A stretch of 64,000 bases of DNA from Pseudomonadota bacterium (lineage in GTDB: Bacteria; Pseudomonadota; Gammaproteobacteria; Burkholderiales; Burkholderiaceae_C), in NCBI GenBank assembly GCA_020161065.1, contig JAIUPH010000034.1, forward strand, positions 22,566 through 86,565, read 5' to 3'. Shown here one piece after another: positions 28,585 through 37,687 of the stretch; positions within the stretch are counted from its first letter, which is position 1, and each line of letters opens with the position of its first letter. Below the pieces are notes generated by a model that did no database searches, was not told the DNA's origin, and saw nothing but the letters and a program-made list of their open reading frames with translations. The translations under genes and the position numbers were made by a program.

Positions 28585-30603
28585 CTACCTCAGGGCGATG
28601 CGGCGCCGTTGTCGCACCACCTCCGACTTGAAGCCGACCGCTTCGACGAGCTTGCTGCTGGCCGTGAACGAGACGACCACTGTCTTGCCGTCCGTGACGG
28701 ATGTGCTGCTGGCAGGGTGCCCGTCCAGGTACAGGTCGACACGGTCAAGACCTTGGGCCGTGAACGTGACCTTCTTGCCTGGCCGGTCGACGTCTGAGGT
28801 CAGGTTGCTTGCCTTTTGCTGGCGCAGCAGCGCCACAAGGTGCTTGAGCAGATCGACGTTGCCCGAGAGCAGGTCGGCACGAGTCATCGCGTAGGGGGTG
28901 CCGGCGATGCCCACATCCTCGATGGGCAGGCCTTCGCTCGGCCCGGCGCGGGTGGCGCGTCGGAACGAGATCGTCAGTCCGATGCCGGCGGTGAGGGAAG
29001 GCAGTGCTAGGCCCGAGTCAGCCAGCACCGAGCGCAAGTCTGTGTACTTCCAGACGTTGGCGCCGCCGGCGCCGGTGGCCTCACCGACGCAGACGAAGGG
29101 CCCCATGTCGTTGTCGACGAAGCCGGCGGCGAACAGATCGCCTGCGGAGTAGGTGGTCGAGTCGCCCACCAGAACGACCGGTCCAGGGTAGAGCTGGCCG
29201 ATGGCGTTGCAATCGGCAGGCGAGGTGATCGGGATGGGCTGGGAGTAGAGCTCACCGTTGCGCACCGCAGCAATCAGCGACTCTCTCCAAGGGTCGAGTT
29301 CCCCTCCCATTGAAGGCAAGCTGGCCATGTCCCGCGTGAAGGGCGTCGCCAGCACTGAAAAGCGGGTTGGCTCGATCCGCTTGGGTGTGAACAGTTGGAG
29401 GGCCAGTTCTGCGGCCAGGATGTAGCCGCCGGGGTTCGCGCGCACGTCGATGATGAGCCCGGCAGGCGGGAGCTTGGGGATCACTTTGAGTAGCTCTTCG
29501 ATGAACTGGCCGGGAGGGGTGTCGAAGCCCCAGATGCGCAGGTAGCCGATGGGTGGGCCGCCCTCCACCTCGAGCGTCTGCACCCTGAGGGTGTTGGTGA
29601 TGTCGGTCGGGATTGGTGTGCTGGTGAGGCCCTGGGTGGCCTTGCCCTCCAGCGGTGCCGGTGCTTGCTCGCCCACCAAGGATTGCGGCGCGAAGAGAAG
29701 CATCTTGGCTTGTCGCACTGCCGCGGCCGCGGGGTTGACGGCGAGGGTGCGGCGTAGCTTGGCGCGCTGTGCCACTGGCCCTTCGGAAAACATGGTGTCG
29801 ATCTGGCTGGGGTCGAGGATCTGCCAGGGAACCCGCAGCTCCCGCGCCGCACCGGTCGGCGCGCCGGAGGCGTCGGTGGTCCGGTAGCCGACGATGACCC
29901 AGAGCTCGTCGGGAGCCGGCCCGTATTGCAGCGAGCGCATCGTCAGGCTTTGCACCGACCAGGCACGTTGGCTGTCGGGTCGTCCACCGATCTCCTCGTC
30001 GGAGTGGCGCATCACGGCGCGGTCGATCGGCACGCCGTTCCAGTACTCCAGGACCACTCCGGGCTTGAACTGCGGGTCCAGGCCTGGGGCGACCTTGGTG
30101 ACGATGTAAGTTGGACTCGCGGTCGAGCCAATCATCTCGACGAAGAAAGGCAGCGCTGCCACCTTGTGCGCCAGCGAGATGGGTCCGCTGTAGCGGGTGT
30201 GGGCGTCGCGCATTTCCGTGAGGATCGCGGCCAGCTCCTTGTGGAAGGTGTCGTCGTCGAAGAGGGTGATCTGCGTACGCAGGATCCTGAGCCTTTGCAC
30301 CGGGTCGAAGCCGTAGCGGGCGCGTTTGAGGGGGAGATGCGTGTACACGCCCTCGATCACGGCCTCGAAGCCTTTGAGGATGCGCAGGCGCTCCGCGTTG
30401 CTCAGCGAGCCAGGGGCGAGGAACGGTGCGGCGGGGACGGCGTCCGCGGCCTGCAGCTTTGCGCTTGGAGCCTTTGTGCGCCGGGCGGGCGCGGCGGCCA
30501 TGGCACCTCGGGCACTCCTTTTCGCCGGGGAGACCAGGGGCGACAGAATCGTCGCGTCGTAGGGAACGCCCTTTTGGGCCGCGGCGAAGCGCTTGTCAGT
30601 CAT
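28585..30603 (-). CDS. S41-like C-terminal processing peptidase homologue
   Basis: A 672-residue protein. The N-terminal ~65 residues are Ala/Pro/Lys-rich with no signal peptide. A helical S41 N-domain follows (SNAERLRILKGFEAVIEGVYTHLP), then the peptidase core with IGYLRIWGFDTPPGQFIEELL, LIIDVRANPGGYILAAELALQ and a serine in VLVGDSTTYSAGDLFAAGF, in the position of the S41 nucleophile. The C-terminal ~60 residues look like a beta-rich accessory module. S41 enzymes are usually periplasmic; lack of a signal here is unusual. GC is slightly below the core genes. It is convergent with the SH3/KOW-like gene. Confidence 0.75.
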   Translation of the reverse strand: MTDKRFAAAQKGVPYDATILSPLVSPAKRSARGAMAAAPARRTKAPSAKLQAADAVPAAPFLAPGSLSNAERLRILKGFEAVIEGVYTHLPLKRARYGFDPVQRLRILRTQITLFDDDTFHKELAAILTEMRDAHTRYSGPISLAHKVAALPFFVEMIGSTASPTYIVTKVAPGLDPQFKPGVVLEYWNGVPIDRAVMRHSDEEIGGRPDSQRAWSVQSLTMRSLQYGPAPDELWVIVGYRTTDASGAPTGAARELRVPWQILDPSQIDTMFSEGPVAQRAKLRRTLAVNPAAAAVRQAKMLLFAPQSLVGEQAPAPLEGKATQGLTSTPIPTDITNTLRVQTLEVEGGPPIGYLRIWGFDTPPGQFIEELLKVIPKLPPAGLIIDVRANPGGYILAAELALQLFTPKRIEPTRFSVLATPFTRDMASLPSMGGELDPWRESLIAAVRNGELYSQPIPITSPADCNAIGQLYPGPVVLVGDSTTYSAGDLFAAGFVDNDMGPFVCVGEATGAGGANVWKYTDLRSVLADSGLALPSLTAGIGLTISFRRATRAGPSEGLPIEDVGIAGTPYAMTRADLLSGNVDLLKHLVALLRQQKASNLTSDVDRPGKKVTFTAQGLDRVDLYLDGHPASSTSVTDGKTVVVSFTASSKLVEAVGFKSEVVRQRRRIALR

Positions 30604-31335
30604 GCTGGCCTCCTCGAATACACGAAGGACCAGGACGGTAGTCCTGCGATCGGGGAAGCTGCAACCTTAGGTTTGAGGATGAGCCGGGCGCGTGAAGCCG
30701 GGTCGGTAGCATGCCTGGCAAAGGAGCTGGTACGTTGGGGGTGTCAAGTCAAGCCGCGCGTTAAGAGTCATATGCCGATCCGCCGTGTTGGGCGCCTGTT
30801 TCCTGGGCGTCTCCGTGGTGGCGGTAGAACCGTTCTCTGACCAGCAGATCTGCATGGCCGGGATCGCGCCGATGATGGGCCGAGATCCGAAGAGCTTCAA
30901 GTTCGACAATGTCGAGGAGAAGGTCTACCACTTGCACGACATCCGCGCGAACGGCCGGACGCGGTGGGGCTGAGCCGCCCCCGCGTCATCGTCGCGCTTG
31001 TGTAAGGCAGATCCGAGAAACCAAGGCGTTAGGGCTTGAGCCAATCCTCGCGGCTGAGGGCATGCGTTGCCTCTGGCAAGGGCCTTGTCGACGCCTTGCA
31101 GTCACTGACGAACGCGGCAGGCTTTCCTGCGGACGTCGAACTGCTCCGCGAATGGCTCCCACATGTCGCGCGCTATTCGTTCGACATCAGCGGACTTCCA
31201 CGACCGGCTTAGGACTGAACGGCGCTATCGCATGAGATTTGGGGCACAGCTTTGGCTCAACAAAGAGGGAAAACTCGCCTCGGCTATCCCGTGTCCCGAC
31301 GCGCCGCAGGCAGTCGCTTGCCGTCTCGTGTTCAC
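30604..31335. other. Island region without an intact gene
   Basis: About 730 bases between the S41-like gene and the right arm repeats. One frame at 30785-30973 (+) contains GIAPMMGRDPKSFKFDNVEE, which recalls the core of small conserved exported proteins with an xICxAGIAxIMGRDP segment, but it stops early and has no convincing start, so it is at most a relic. Another frame near 31060-31215 (+) reads as a plausible C-terminus (FPADVELLREWLPHVARYSF) with no start. I see no complete gene. Confidence 0.5.
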
Positions 31336-31356
31336 TGGGTAGCCAGGTGGGTAGCT
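31336..31356. repeat. Right arm-type repeats (TGGGTAGCC, TGGGTAGCT)
   Basis: Two copies at 31336-31344 and 31348-31356 with the same 12-bp period as the left-end repeats, 60 nt before the rng-end copy. Confidence 0.7.
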
Positions 31357-31416
31357 AGAACTGAAAGGCGCGACCTGAAGCTCTCCAAGCGATATTCAGA
31401 AGAAGAAAAACTCCAC

Positions 31417-31447
31417 TCCTGAGCGATATGACATCGCCTTGCTCTGA
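31417..31447 (+). repeat. Degenerate copy of the rng 3' end (attachment-site half)
   Basis: Matches 24 of 31 bases of rng 26861-26891. Five codons of the ten C-terminal ones differ, mostly at third positions, and the reading ends at a TGA in the same place. It marks the far end of the island. Confidence 0.7.
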
Positions 31448-31464
31448 CAGCGCGCTGCAAGCCC

Positions 31465-31920
31465 TCAGCGCCGGCGCCGGCGCCCGAGCAGGAAGTGGAC
31501 GGCCAGCATGCCCGCGCCGATCAGCGCCATGAGGCGGCCGCCGCCGACCTGTGCGTCGGAGTCGTCGTCCTTGTTGACGTCGTACAGCGTCGTGGGCGCC
31601 TCGGGGAGGTAGCGCACGGTCATCGCCGACGGCGCCATGTTGGATCGAATGGCGCGGCCCTGGTCGGTGGGCACGTGGACTTCGGTCTGCACCTGGCGGC
31701 CGTCGTCGGTGGTGAAGCGAACGTGCGCGGTGTACTGGTCGTCCAGATGCGAGGCCTTCTTCTCCTTCCAGTCGAGCTTGACGATGGTTGCCGCCGCCGT
31801 CTTGCCGTGATCGCGCAAGGCGGCGAACTTCGCCGCGTTCTTGTGCCCGGCCACCATGAAGAAGATGCCGATGACCACCAGGCAGACGGCAAAGAGCTTG
31901 CTGAAGAGAAGTTTGATCAT
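31465..31920 (-). CDS. DUF3592-domain membrane protein
   Basis: A 151-residue protein with a membrane segment at each end (LFAVCLVVIGIFFMVAGH at residues ~9-26, LMALIGAGMLAVHFLL near the C-terminus) and a beta-rich middle typical of DUF3592 (ATIVKLDWKEKK, YTAHVRFTTDDGRQVQTEV, VRYLPEAPTTLYDV), ending in RRRRR. ATG at 31920 is chosen because it opens the first membrane segment. It is the first gene beyond the island. Function unknown. Confidence 0.75.
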   Translation of the reverse strand: MIKLLFSKLFAVCLVVIGIFFMVAGHKNAAKFAALRDHGKTAAATIVKLDWKEKKASHLDDQYTAHVRFTTDDGRQVQTEVHVPTDQGRAIRSNMAPSAMTVRYLPEAPTTLYDVNKDDDSDAQVGGGRLMALIGAGMLAVHFLLGRRRRR

Positions 31921-32240
31921 GGAGACAACGGAGCCTGAACGTTCGTGACGAGCGGCGTGCGCCGGCTCGTCGACGGCGCACCGACGGCGCACCGACGGCC
32001 GCCCGTCGATTGTCCACGTCGGCCATCGGCAGGCGAGGCGCCAATTCACGCTGGCGGCAGCACTGACGACGGCGCGCCGGCTCATGGCTTCTTGCGCCGG
32101 ACGGCCCGCACCTGGGCACCTGGTCTTGGGCGACCGTCAGCGCCTGATCGTCGCCGAGCCCGGCTGTGCACTTTCGGCCTAGCGGCTGCGCACTCCTGTG
32201 CGCGGAGCGTTGCGGGGCGCGGGCCTATGCTGTGTCCACC
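31921..32240. other. Divergent intergenic region before the mtrAB genes
   Basis: About 320 bases with no supportable gene. TATGCT at 32226-32231 could be a -10 box for the cytochrome gene that starts at 32241, but the distance is too short for a leader of normal length and no -35 box is clear. Otherwise nothing recognisable. Confidence 0.4.
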
Positions 32241-33218
32241 ATGACAAGTTCCCGCAACGCATCGTTGACCTGGTGGCCGCTGCGCGCGCCGTGGCGGGTG
32301 GCCGCGGCCTTGTGGCTGGCGCTGGTGGTCTCCCCGGCGGTGGCGCAGCCGGCGGCCGGGGCGCCGCCGCCGCCGGCCACTTACGTCGGCGAGAAGGCCT
32401 GCACCAACTGCCATGCCAAGGAAGGCCAGAACTTCGCGCACACCAGGCACTTCAAGGCCTTCCGGCTGAACCCGCGCAACGCGCAGGAGCAGCAGGTCTG
32501 CGAGGCCTGCCACGGCCCCGGCTCGCGCCACGTGCAGAACGCCACCGACCACGGCGCGCTGATCGGCTTCACGCGCGAATGGGGCACGCCGGTGTCGGTG
32601 CAGAACAACCAGTGCCTGGGCTGCCACCAGGGCGGCCAGCGCATCCGCTGGGCCGGCTCGGTGCACGAGCGCGTGGACCTGGCGTGCAGCGACTGCCACA
32701 ACCCGATGGGCAAGGCCTCGGCCACCGGGCTGCTGCGCAAGCCGTCGATCTCGGAGACCTGCTACAGCTGCCACCAGCAGCAGCGCGCCGACTTCCGCAA
32801 GCGCTCGCACATGCCGCTGCCCGAGGGCAAGATGTCGTGCGAGGACTGCCACAACCCGCACGGCTCGTCGACGGCGCCGCTGCTCAAGGCCAACTCGACC
32901 AACGAGCTGTGCTACACCTGCCACGCCGAGAAGCGCGGCCCCTACCTGTGGGAACACGCGCCGGTGCGCGAGAACTGCCTCAACTGCCACACGCCGCACG
33001 GCTCGAACCACGACAAGCTGCTGGTCGTGTCGCGCCCGGTGCTGTGCCAGCAGTGCCACAGCAGCACCCGCCATCCCAACGATTTGTTCACCGCGCAGCA
33101 ACTGCCCGGCGGCGCGGTCGAGAACATCAACGAACGCCTGCTGGCGCGCAGCTGCCAGAACTGCCACACGCAGATCCACGGCAGCAACAGCCCGAACGGC
33201 GTCCGGTTCCACCGTTGA
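32241..33218 (+). CDS. mtrA: Decaheme c-type cytochrome, MtrA/DmsE family
   Basis: A 325-residue periplasmic cytochrome. A Sec signal (RVAAALWLALVVSPAVAQ) is followed by ten CXXCH heme sites in order: CTNCH, CEACH, CLGCH, CSDCH, CYSCH, CEDCH, CYTCH, CLNCH, CQQCH, CQNCH. Size and count match MtrA, MtoA, PioA and DmsE, which carry electrons across the outer membrane when inserted in an MtrB-type barrel. The porin gene follows after 8 nt, so they form one conduit. Direction (Fe(II) oxidation inward or respiration outward) cannot be told from sequence; no outer-surface cytochrome is in the window. Confidence 0.92.
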   Translation: MTSSRNASLTWWPLRAPWRVAAALWLALVVSPAVAQPAAGAPPPPATYVGEKACTNCHAKEGQNFAHTRHFKAFRLNPRNAQEQQVCEACHGPGSRHVQNATDHGALIGFTREWGTPVSVQNNQCLGCHQGGQRIRWAGSVHERVDLACSDCHNPMGKASATGLLRKPSISETCYSCHQQQRADFRKRSHMPLPEGKMSCEDCHNPHGSSTAPLLKANSTNELCYTCHAEKRGPYLWEHAPVRENCLNCHTPHGSNHDKLLVVSRPVLCQQCHSSTRHPNDLFTAQQLPGGAVENINERLLARSCQNCHTQIHGSNSPNGVRFHR

Positions 33219-33226
33219 GAAGCGCC

Positions 33227-35800
33227 ATGCCAGCATCGATTGCCCTTCCGGTCCGCGGCCTCGCGCTCGCGCCCCTGGCCGCTGCCGCCGTCATCGCGCT
33301 GGGCCTGCCGGCGGCGCACGCCGACTCGGCGCTCGGCGCCGACACGCTGCTCGGCAACGGCCTGGTGCCGACCGGGCAAGACCCCGGCCTGGCCAGCGGC
33401 GACAGCGCCATCGGCACCTTCCGCCCGGGCGGCTCGCACACGCCCACCGGGCTGCGCTACGACAACCTTCCCGTCCATCGGCCGCTGCGCGACGGCAGCG
33501 ACGGCTGGCAGTACGGCTTGTCGGTCGAGGTCGGCCTGTGGGGCGGCAGCGGCGGCCTGGCGAACCCGGCGTTCCGCCAGTACCGTGACTGGAACAACGG
33601 CCTGGCGCTCAGCTGGTTCAGCTTCGAGGCGGAACGCGCGGCCGACGCGCGGCACTTCTCGCTGTCGGGCTCCAACCTCGGCCGCCGCGACCAGTTCGTC
33701 AGCATGGAGTACGGGCGCTACAACGACTACAGCATCGAAGCCTTCATCAACCAGATTCCGCACACGCTCGGCGCCGGGCGCACCTATTTCCTGGGCGGCG
33801 GCAGCGACACGCTGACGCTGCCGTCCAGCCTGAAGCCCGGCGCCAATTCGCTGACGGCGATCGAGGCTGCCGCCAACGCCGGCGACGGCTACACCTTCGC
33901 GGTCGAGCGCCACCGCGGCGGCCTGCGCTACGAGCACCGCATCGACGAACGCTGGTCGGTCTACGCGGCCTACACGGTGGAGCAGCGCAACGGCAGCCGC
34001 CCGATGGGCGGCGCGATGTTCTTCCCGCTCAGCCTCGGCGGCTCGCTGGTCGGCGGCACCAGCGAGCTGATCGAGCCGATCGACCAGCGCACCCACGACA
34101 TCAGCGCGCGGCTGCAATACGCCAACGCGCGCACGCAGTTCAACCTGATCGCCTCGGCCTCGATCTTCCAGAACGACCATGCCTCGCTGACCTGGGAGAA
34201 CCCGTTCAACGTCGGCTCGGTGATCGGCGCCAACCCGTACACGGCCAACCTGCTGCGCGGCCAGATGGCGCTGACGCCCAGCAACCAGGCCTACACGCTG
34301 CAGGCCGAGCTGTCGCATTCGGTGCCTGAATGGGCGCGGGCGCGCTTCAACGCCACGGTGTCGATGGGCCGCATGCTGCAGAACGAGGACCTGCTGGCGC
34401 CATCGGTCAACACCACCGGCCTCGGCGGCCTGCCGATTCCCGGCGCCAGCTGGAACTACGCCGACTGGGCGACCACGGATGCGCTGTCGCAGCGCAGTGC
34501 GAATGCGCGCATCGACACCAGCCTGGTCGACCTCAACGCCTCGTTCGTGCCCGCCGACGCGCTGACGGTGCGCGCCAAGCTGCGCTTTTCCGACACGCGC
34601 AACCACAGCCACTACACGGCCTACAACCCGATCACCGGCCAGTACGGCTACCTGGCGCTGGGCGGCGCGCAGGGCACGGTGGTGCCGTTCGAAGGCGGCA
34701 TCTACTCGCCGCAGTCGCCGCTGTGGCATTACCGCTCGATTCCGTTCGACGGCAGCCAGACCAACTTCAAGCTCGATGCCGACTGGCGCCTGGCGCGGCT
34801 GACGACGCTGAACCTGTCGTACGAGCGCGAAGACATGCGGCGCCGCTACCGCGAGCGCAAGCTGACGCACGACGACCGCATCAAGCTGGGCCTGACGATG
34901 CGCGGCCTCGGCGACGGCACGCTGCGCGCCAGCTACGAATACGCCGACCGCGGCGGCAGCGCCTACAACTCCGACCCCTACGCCGAGTTCTACACCACCA
35001 GCCTGCCCGGCGCGGTCGACCCCGGCATCCCGCACACGCTGGAAGAACTGCGCAAGTTCGACCTCGCCGACCGGCGCCAGCACACGCTGAACGTGCGCGT
35101 CAACTACCCGGTGGCGGGCGATGTCGACGTCGGCGCCGCGGTGCAGTTGCGGCGCATCGACTGGGGCTCGGAGTTCGGCCGCATCGACCAGCAGCGCGAC
35201 GACTCGGTCAACCTCGACGCGAACTGGACGCCGTCCGACGGCGCCACCGCCTACGCCTTCCTGTCGTACCAGCGCAACCACTACGCGCAGGCCAACGTCA
35301 ACGACGCGCCGGGCACCGTGGGCGCGGGCAACTACGGCGGCCCGGTCTACCTGACCAACAACATCTGGACCGCCGACAGCCGCGACCGCACCGAGGTGCT
35401 GGGCCTCGGCTTCAAGAAGGCCTTCTCGTTCGGCGTGGCCGACGTCAGCGCCACGCACACGCGGTCGACCAGCGGGCTGGGCTACGCCTACCTCGACCCC
35501 GGCGGCGCGCTGCTGGGCACGCCCGGCGCCGCCGTCGCCGCGCTGGGCAACGCCTTCCCCGACATGAGCTACCGCATCAACGCGGTGCAGGCCAGCTTCG
35601 CCAGGCGGCTGAGCCCCAGTCTCAGCCTGCGCCTGCTGGCGCGCTACGAAGAGATGCGCATCGCCGACTGGCACTACACGGGCTTGACGCCGATGCTGTC
35701 GGCGAACACCGGCGGCCTGCTGCCGGCCACCTACATCGACCTGGGGCCGACGCGCTACCGCGCCACGCTGTTCGGCGTGTTCCTGCAGTACACGATGTAG
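33227..35800 (+). CDS. mtrB: MtrB/PioB-family outer-membrane porin
   Basis: An 857-residue outer-membrane beta-barrel. Signal peptide ending PAAHA; then a long series of alternating amphipathic strands with aromatic girdles (YGLSVEVGLWGG, RYEHRIDERWSVYAAYTVEQR, TLNLSYEREDMRRRYRERK), ending in the strand ATLFGVFLQYTM. Length is close to PioB/MtoB rather than the ~700-residue Shewanella MtrB, and no N-terminal CXXC is seen. MtrB-type proteins sheath the decaheme cytochrome encoded 8 nt upstream. The pair lacks an MtrC partner here, as in the Fe(II)-oxidising MtoAB and PioAB systems. Confidence 0.88.
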   Translation: MPASIALPVRGLALAPLAAAAVIALGLPAAHADSALGADTLLGNGLVPTGQDPGLASGDSAIGTFRPGGSHTPTGLRYDNLPVHRPLRDGSDGWQYGLSVEVGLWGGSGGLANPAFRQYRDWNNGLALSWFSFEAERAADARHFSLSGSNLGRRDQFVSMEYGRYNDYSIEAFINQIPHTLGAGRTYFLGGGSDTLTLPSSLKPGANSLTAIEAAANAGDGYTFAVERHRGGLRYEHRIDERWSVYAAYTVEQRNGSRPMGGAMFFPLSLGGSLVGGTSELIEPIDQRTHDISARLQYANARTQFNLIASASIFQNDHASLTWENPFNVGSVIGANPYTANLLRGQMALTPSNQAYTLQAELSHSVPEWARARFNATVSMGRMLQNEDLLAPSVNTTGLGGLPIPGASWNYADWATTDALSQRSANARIDTSLVDLNASFVPADALTVRAKLRFSDTRNHSHYTAYNPITGQYGYLALGGAQGTVVPFEGGIYSPQSPLWHYRSIPFDGSQTNFKLDADWRLARLTTLNLSYEREDMRRRYRERKLTHDDRIKLGLTMRGLGDGTLRASYEYADRGGSAYNSDPYAEFYTTSLPGAVDPGIPHTLEELRKFDLADRRQHTLNVRVNYPVAGDVDVGAAVQLRRIDWGSEFGRIDQQRDDSVNLDANWTPSDGATAYAFLSYQRNHYAQANVNDAPGTVGAGNYGGPVYLTNNIWTADSRDRTEVLGLGFKKAFSFGVADVSATHTRSTSGLGYAYLDPGGALLGTPGAAVAALGNAFPDMSYRINAVQASFARRLSPSLSLRLLARYEEMRIADWHYTGLTPMLSANTGGLLPATYIDLGPTRYRATLFGVFLQYTM

Positions 35801-35808
35801 CGCGTTAT

Positions 35809-36789
35809 TCAGGCGCTGTCGCCGTTGTCGTCGCGACGCACGGGCGTGCGCGTGGCGACGGCGCTGGGCGAGCTGCCGTAGGCCTGGCGGAACAGTCGGC
35901 TGAAGTGGTTGGGGTCGCGAAAGCCCCAGGCATAGGCCACGTCGCTGACGTGCAGGCCCGAGCCGGCGCCGGCCTGCAGTTGCTGCAGGCAGCGTTCGAG
36001 CCGCCGCGACCAGATCCAGCGCATCAGCGACTGGTCTTCGGCGCTGAACAGGTGGTGCACGTAGCGCACCGACAGCCGCACCGCGCGCGCAATGGCGTGC
36101 ACGTCCAGTTCGGGATCGTGCAGCCGGCCGAGCGCGTACTCGCGGATCTGCCGCCGGTGGAAGGCGGCCAGCCGCGCATGCGTGCGCGCCGAGGAAGCGC
36201 CGGCGTCGCCGATCGCCGCGTCGAGCAGGTCGACCAGCGTGCGCGCCACCGTCGCCATCGAGCTGGCGCTGAGCGAGCGCGCCTTCGCCTGCGCGAAGGC
36301 GGCGCCGAGCAGGTGGCCGAACAGCTCGCCGCAGCCTTGCAGCGGCATCACCGCCTGCGCGGCGCCGGCCAGCAGGTTGCGCGCCGATCGGGCCAGGCTG
36401 TCGGGCAGCATCAGCACGCGGTGCTCGAAAGCGCGCGTCAGGTTCATCACCCAGGGCCGCTGCGGGTCCAGCAAATAGGCGTGGCCGGCGCGGATCGGCG
36501 TCTGCGCCTCATCGGCCAGCCAGCCGCCGTCGGCCAGCGGCGTCATCAGCATCAGGCCGCGAAAGCTGCTCGGCGGCTGCAGCCATGCGCGCTGCGCGCT
36601 GCCGCGGATCGAGAACAAGGTCAGCTCGCCGAGTTCGAGCTTCTCCAGCAGCGACACCAGCGGCTGGCCGCGTTCCAGCGGCTCGGCCTTGACGTGGCAG
36701 GCCATCAGGCGCTGCACCCCGTCTTCCCAGTACGAGGCGCGCTCGGTCGGCGGCTGCAAGCTGCAATCGAGCACGTCGGGCTGGCTCAT
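35809..36789 (-). CDS. AraC-family regulator
   Basis: A 326-residue transcription factor. The N-terminal ~200 residues are an AraC-binding-like domain (HAYLLDPQRPWVMNL segment), and the C-terminal ~100 hold the two helix-turn-helices (LDVHAIARAVRLSVRYVHHLF and VSDVAYAWGFRDPNHFSRLFRQAYG in part). ATG at 36789 gives MSQPDVLDCSLQ. It is convergent with mtrB with 8 nt between the stops, so it may regulate the mtrAB genes, but proximity is the only evidence. Confidence 0.82.
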   Translation of the reverse strand: MSQPDVLDCSLQPPTERASYWEDGVQRLMACHVKAEPLERGQPLVSLLEKLELGELTLFSIRGSAQRAWLQPPSSFRGLMLMTPLADGGWLADEAQTPIRAGHAYLLDPQRPWVMNLTRAFEHRVLMLPDSLARSARNLLAGAAQAVMPLQGCGELFGHLLGAAFAQAKARSLSASSMATVARTLVDLLDAAIGDAGASSARTHARLAAFHRRQIREYALGRLHDPELDVHAIARAVRLSVRYVHHLFSAEDQSLMRWIWSRRLERCLQQLQAGAGSGLHVSDVAYAWGFRDPNHFSRLFRQAYGSSPSAVATRTPVRRDDNGDSA

Positions 36790-36930
36790 GGCTGGTCCCC
36801 TCCGCGGCGGCGCCGGCACCCCCTGCCTGCGACGTCCGTCCGGGCCATGCTAGCGCTGCTGGCCAAAGGTTGCAGGCGGCGGGCCGCCGGGCCTGCGCGT
36901 GGGAGCGCCGGCGGCTTCAGCGCCGCGGCG

Positions 36931-37659
36931 TCACAGCCTGGCGATGCCGGCGGCGGCGGCGTCGATCAGCGCGGCCACCTGGCGGATCAGTTCGGCATCG
37001 GCCGTGCCGGACGTGGCGGCCGGCCCTCGAGCGAAGCGCACGCGCAGCGTCGCCTTGAGGTTGTCCATCGCGCGCTGGATCTCCGGCGCGCCGCGCGCGC
37101 TGGCCTCGCGGCGCACGCCGCGCAAGCGGTCTTGCAAGGCCGCGAGTTCGTCGCGCTGGCGTTCGAGCTGCTCGCGCCCGCCGGCGGTGATGGTGTACTG
37201 CCGGCGGCCGCCCGCGTCGTCGGCGGCGGTGGCCCAGCCCATGTCGGCGAGGTAGGCCAGCGTCGGGTAGATCACGCCGGGGCTCGGGCTGTAGTCGCCG
37301 CCGACCAGGTCTTCGATGGCCTTGATGAGGTCGTAGCCATGGCACGGCCGCTCGGCCAGCACGCCGAGCGCCAGCAGCTTGATGGCGCCTTGCTCGAACA
37401 TGCGGCCGCCACGGCCGGGGCCGCCGGGTCCGCCGCGGTGGTGGCCGCGCGGGCCATCGCCGCGATCACCGCGGCCGCCGCGGTCGCCGCGGTCGCCGCC
37501 AGGGCCACCGCGTTCGTCACGGTCGCCACGGGGACCGCGGCCGCCACGCGGGCCGTCGCCGCCGGCGGCCCAGCGCGCCGCGCCGCGGCCGCCACCGCCG
37601 GGCGCCTGGAATCGATCGTTGTAGGAAGCGTTGAAGGGAGATTTGAAGGGGACGTGCAT
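36931..37659 (-). CDS. PadR-family regulator with Arg/Gly/Asp-rich arm
   Basis: A 242-residue regulator. Residues ~20-85 are a low-complexity arm of RGG, GDR and RGD units with a HHRGG segment; the PadR winged helix follows (MFEQGAIKLLALGVLAERPCHGYDL, then YSPSPGVIYPTLAYLADMG and GGRRQYTITAGGREQL, each in part). The C-terminal helices include RGPAATSGTADAELIRQVAA. The build resembles E. coli YqjI, a metal-responsive PadR repressor with a metal-binding N-terminal extension; metal sensing here is inference. A perfect palindrome at 37688-37701 lies just upstream. Neighbour on the same strand: a metal P-type ATPase. Confidence 0.8.
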   Translation of the reverse strand: MHVPFKSPFNASYNDRFQAPGGGGRGAARWAAGGDGPRGGRGPRGDRDERGGPGGDRGDRGGRGDRGDGPRGHHRGGPGGPGRGGRMFEQGAIKLLALGVLAERPCHGYDLIKAIEDLVGGDYSPSPGVIYPTLAYLADMGWATAADDAGGRRQYTITAGGREQLERQRDELAALQDRLRGVRREASARGAPEIQRAMDNLKATLRVRFARGPAATSGTADAELIRQVAALIDAAAAGIARL

Positions 37660-37687
37660 GTTGATTCGGGTTTGGTTTCGATGGTTC

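Larger units (their letters stand above)
26861..31447. mobile_element. Decayed 4.6-kb genomic island in the rng 3' end
   Basis: Bounds are the rng end (26861-26891) and a 31-nt copy at 31417-31447 that matches 24 of 31 bases and still encodes PERYDIALL plus stop, against PEQYDIVLL in rng. Inside each end, about 60 bp from the rng-like copy, are TGGGTAGCT repeats at 12-bp spacing: three at the left and two at the right. Just after the left repeats is the start of an integrase-like gene cut by an IS66 remnant. Cargo: a SH3/KOW-like protein and an S41-like peptidase. This matches an island whose integrase uses a gene 3' end as target. Confidence 0.7.

Noticed and set aside
30785-30973. A small gene for a 62-residue exported protein
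   Set aside because: It begins with a weak GTG without a ribosome binding site and stops before the conserved end of the proteins it recalls; treated as a possible relic only.
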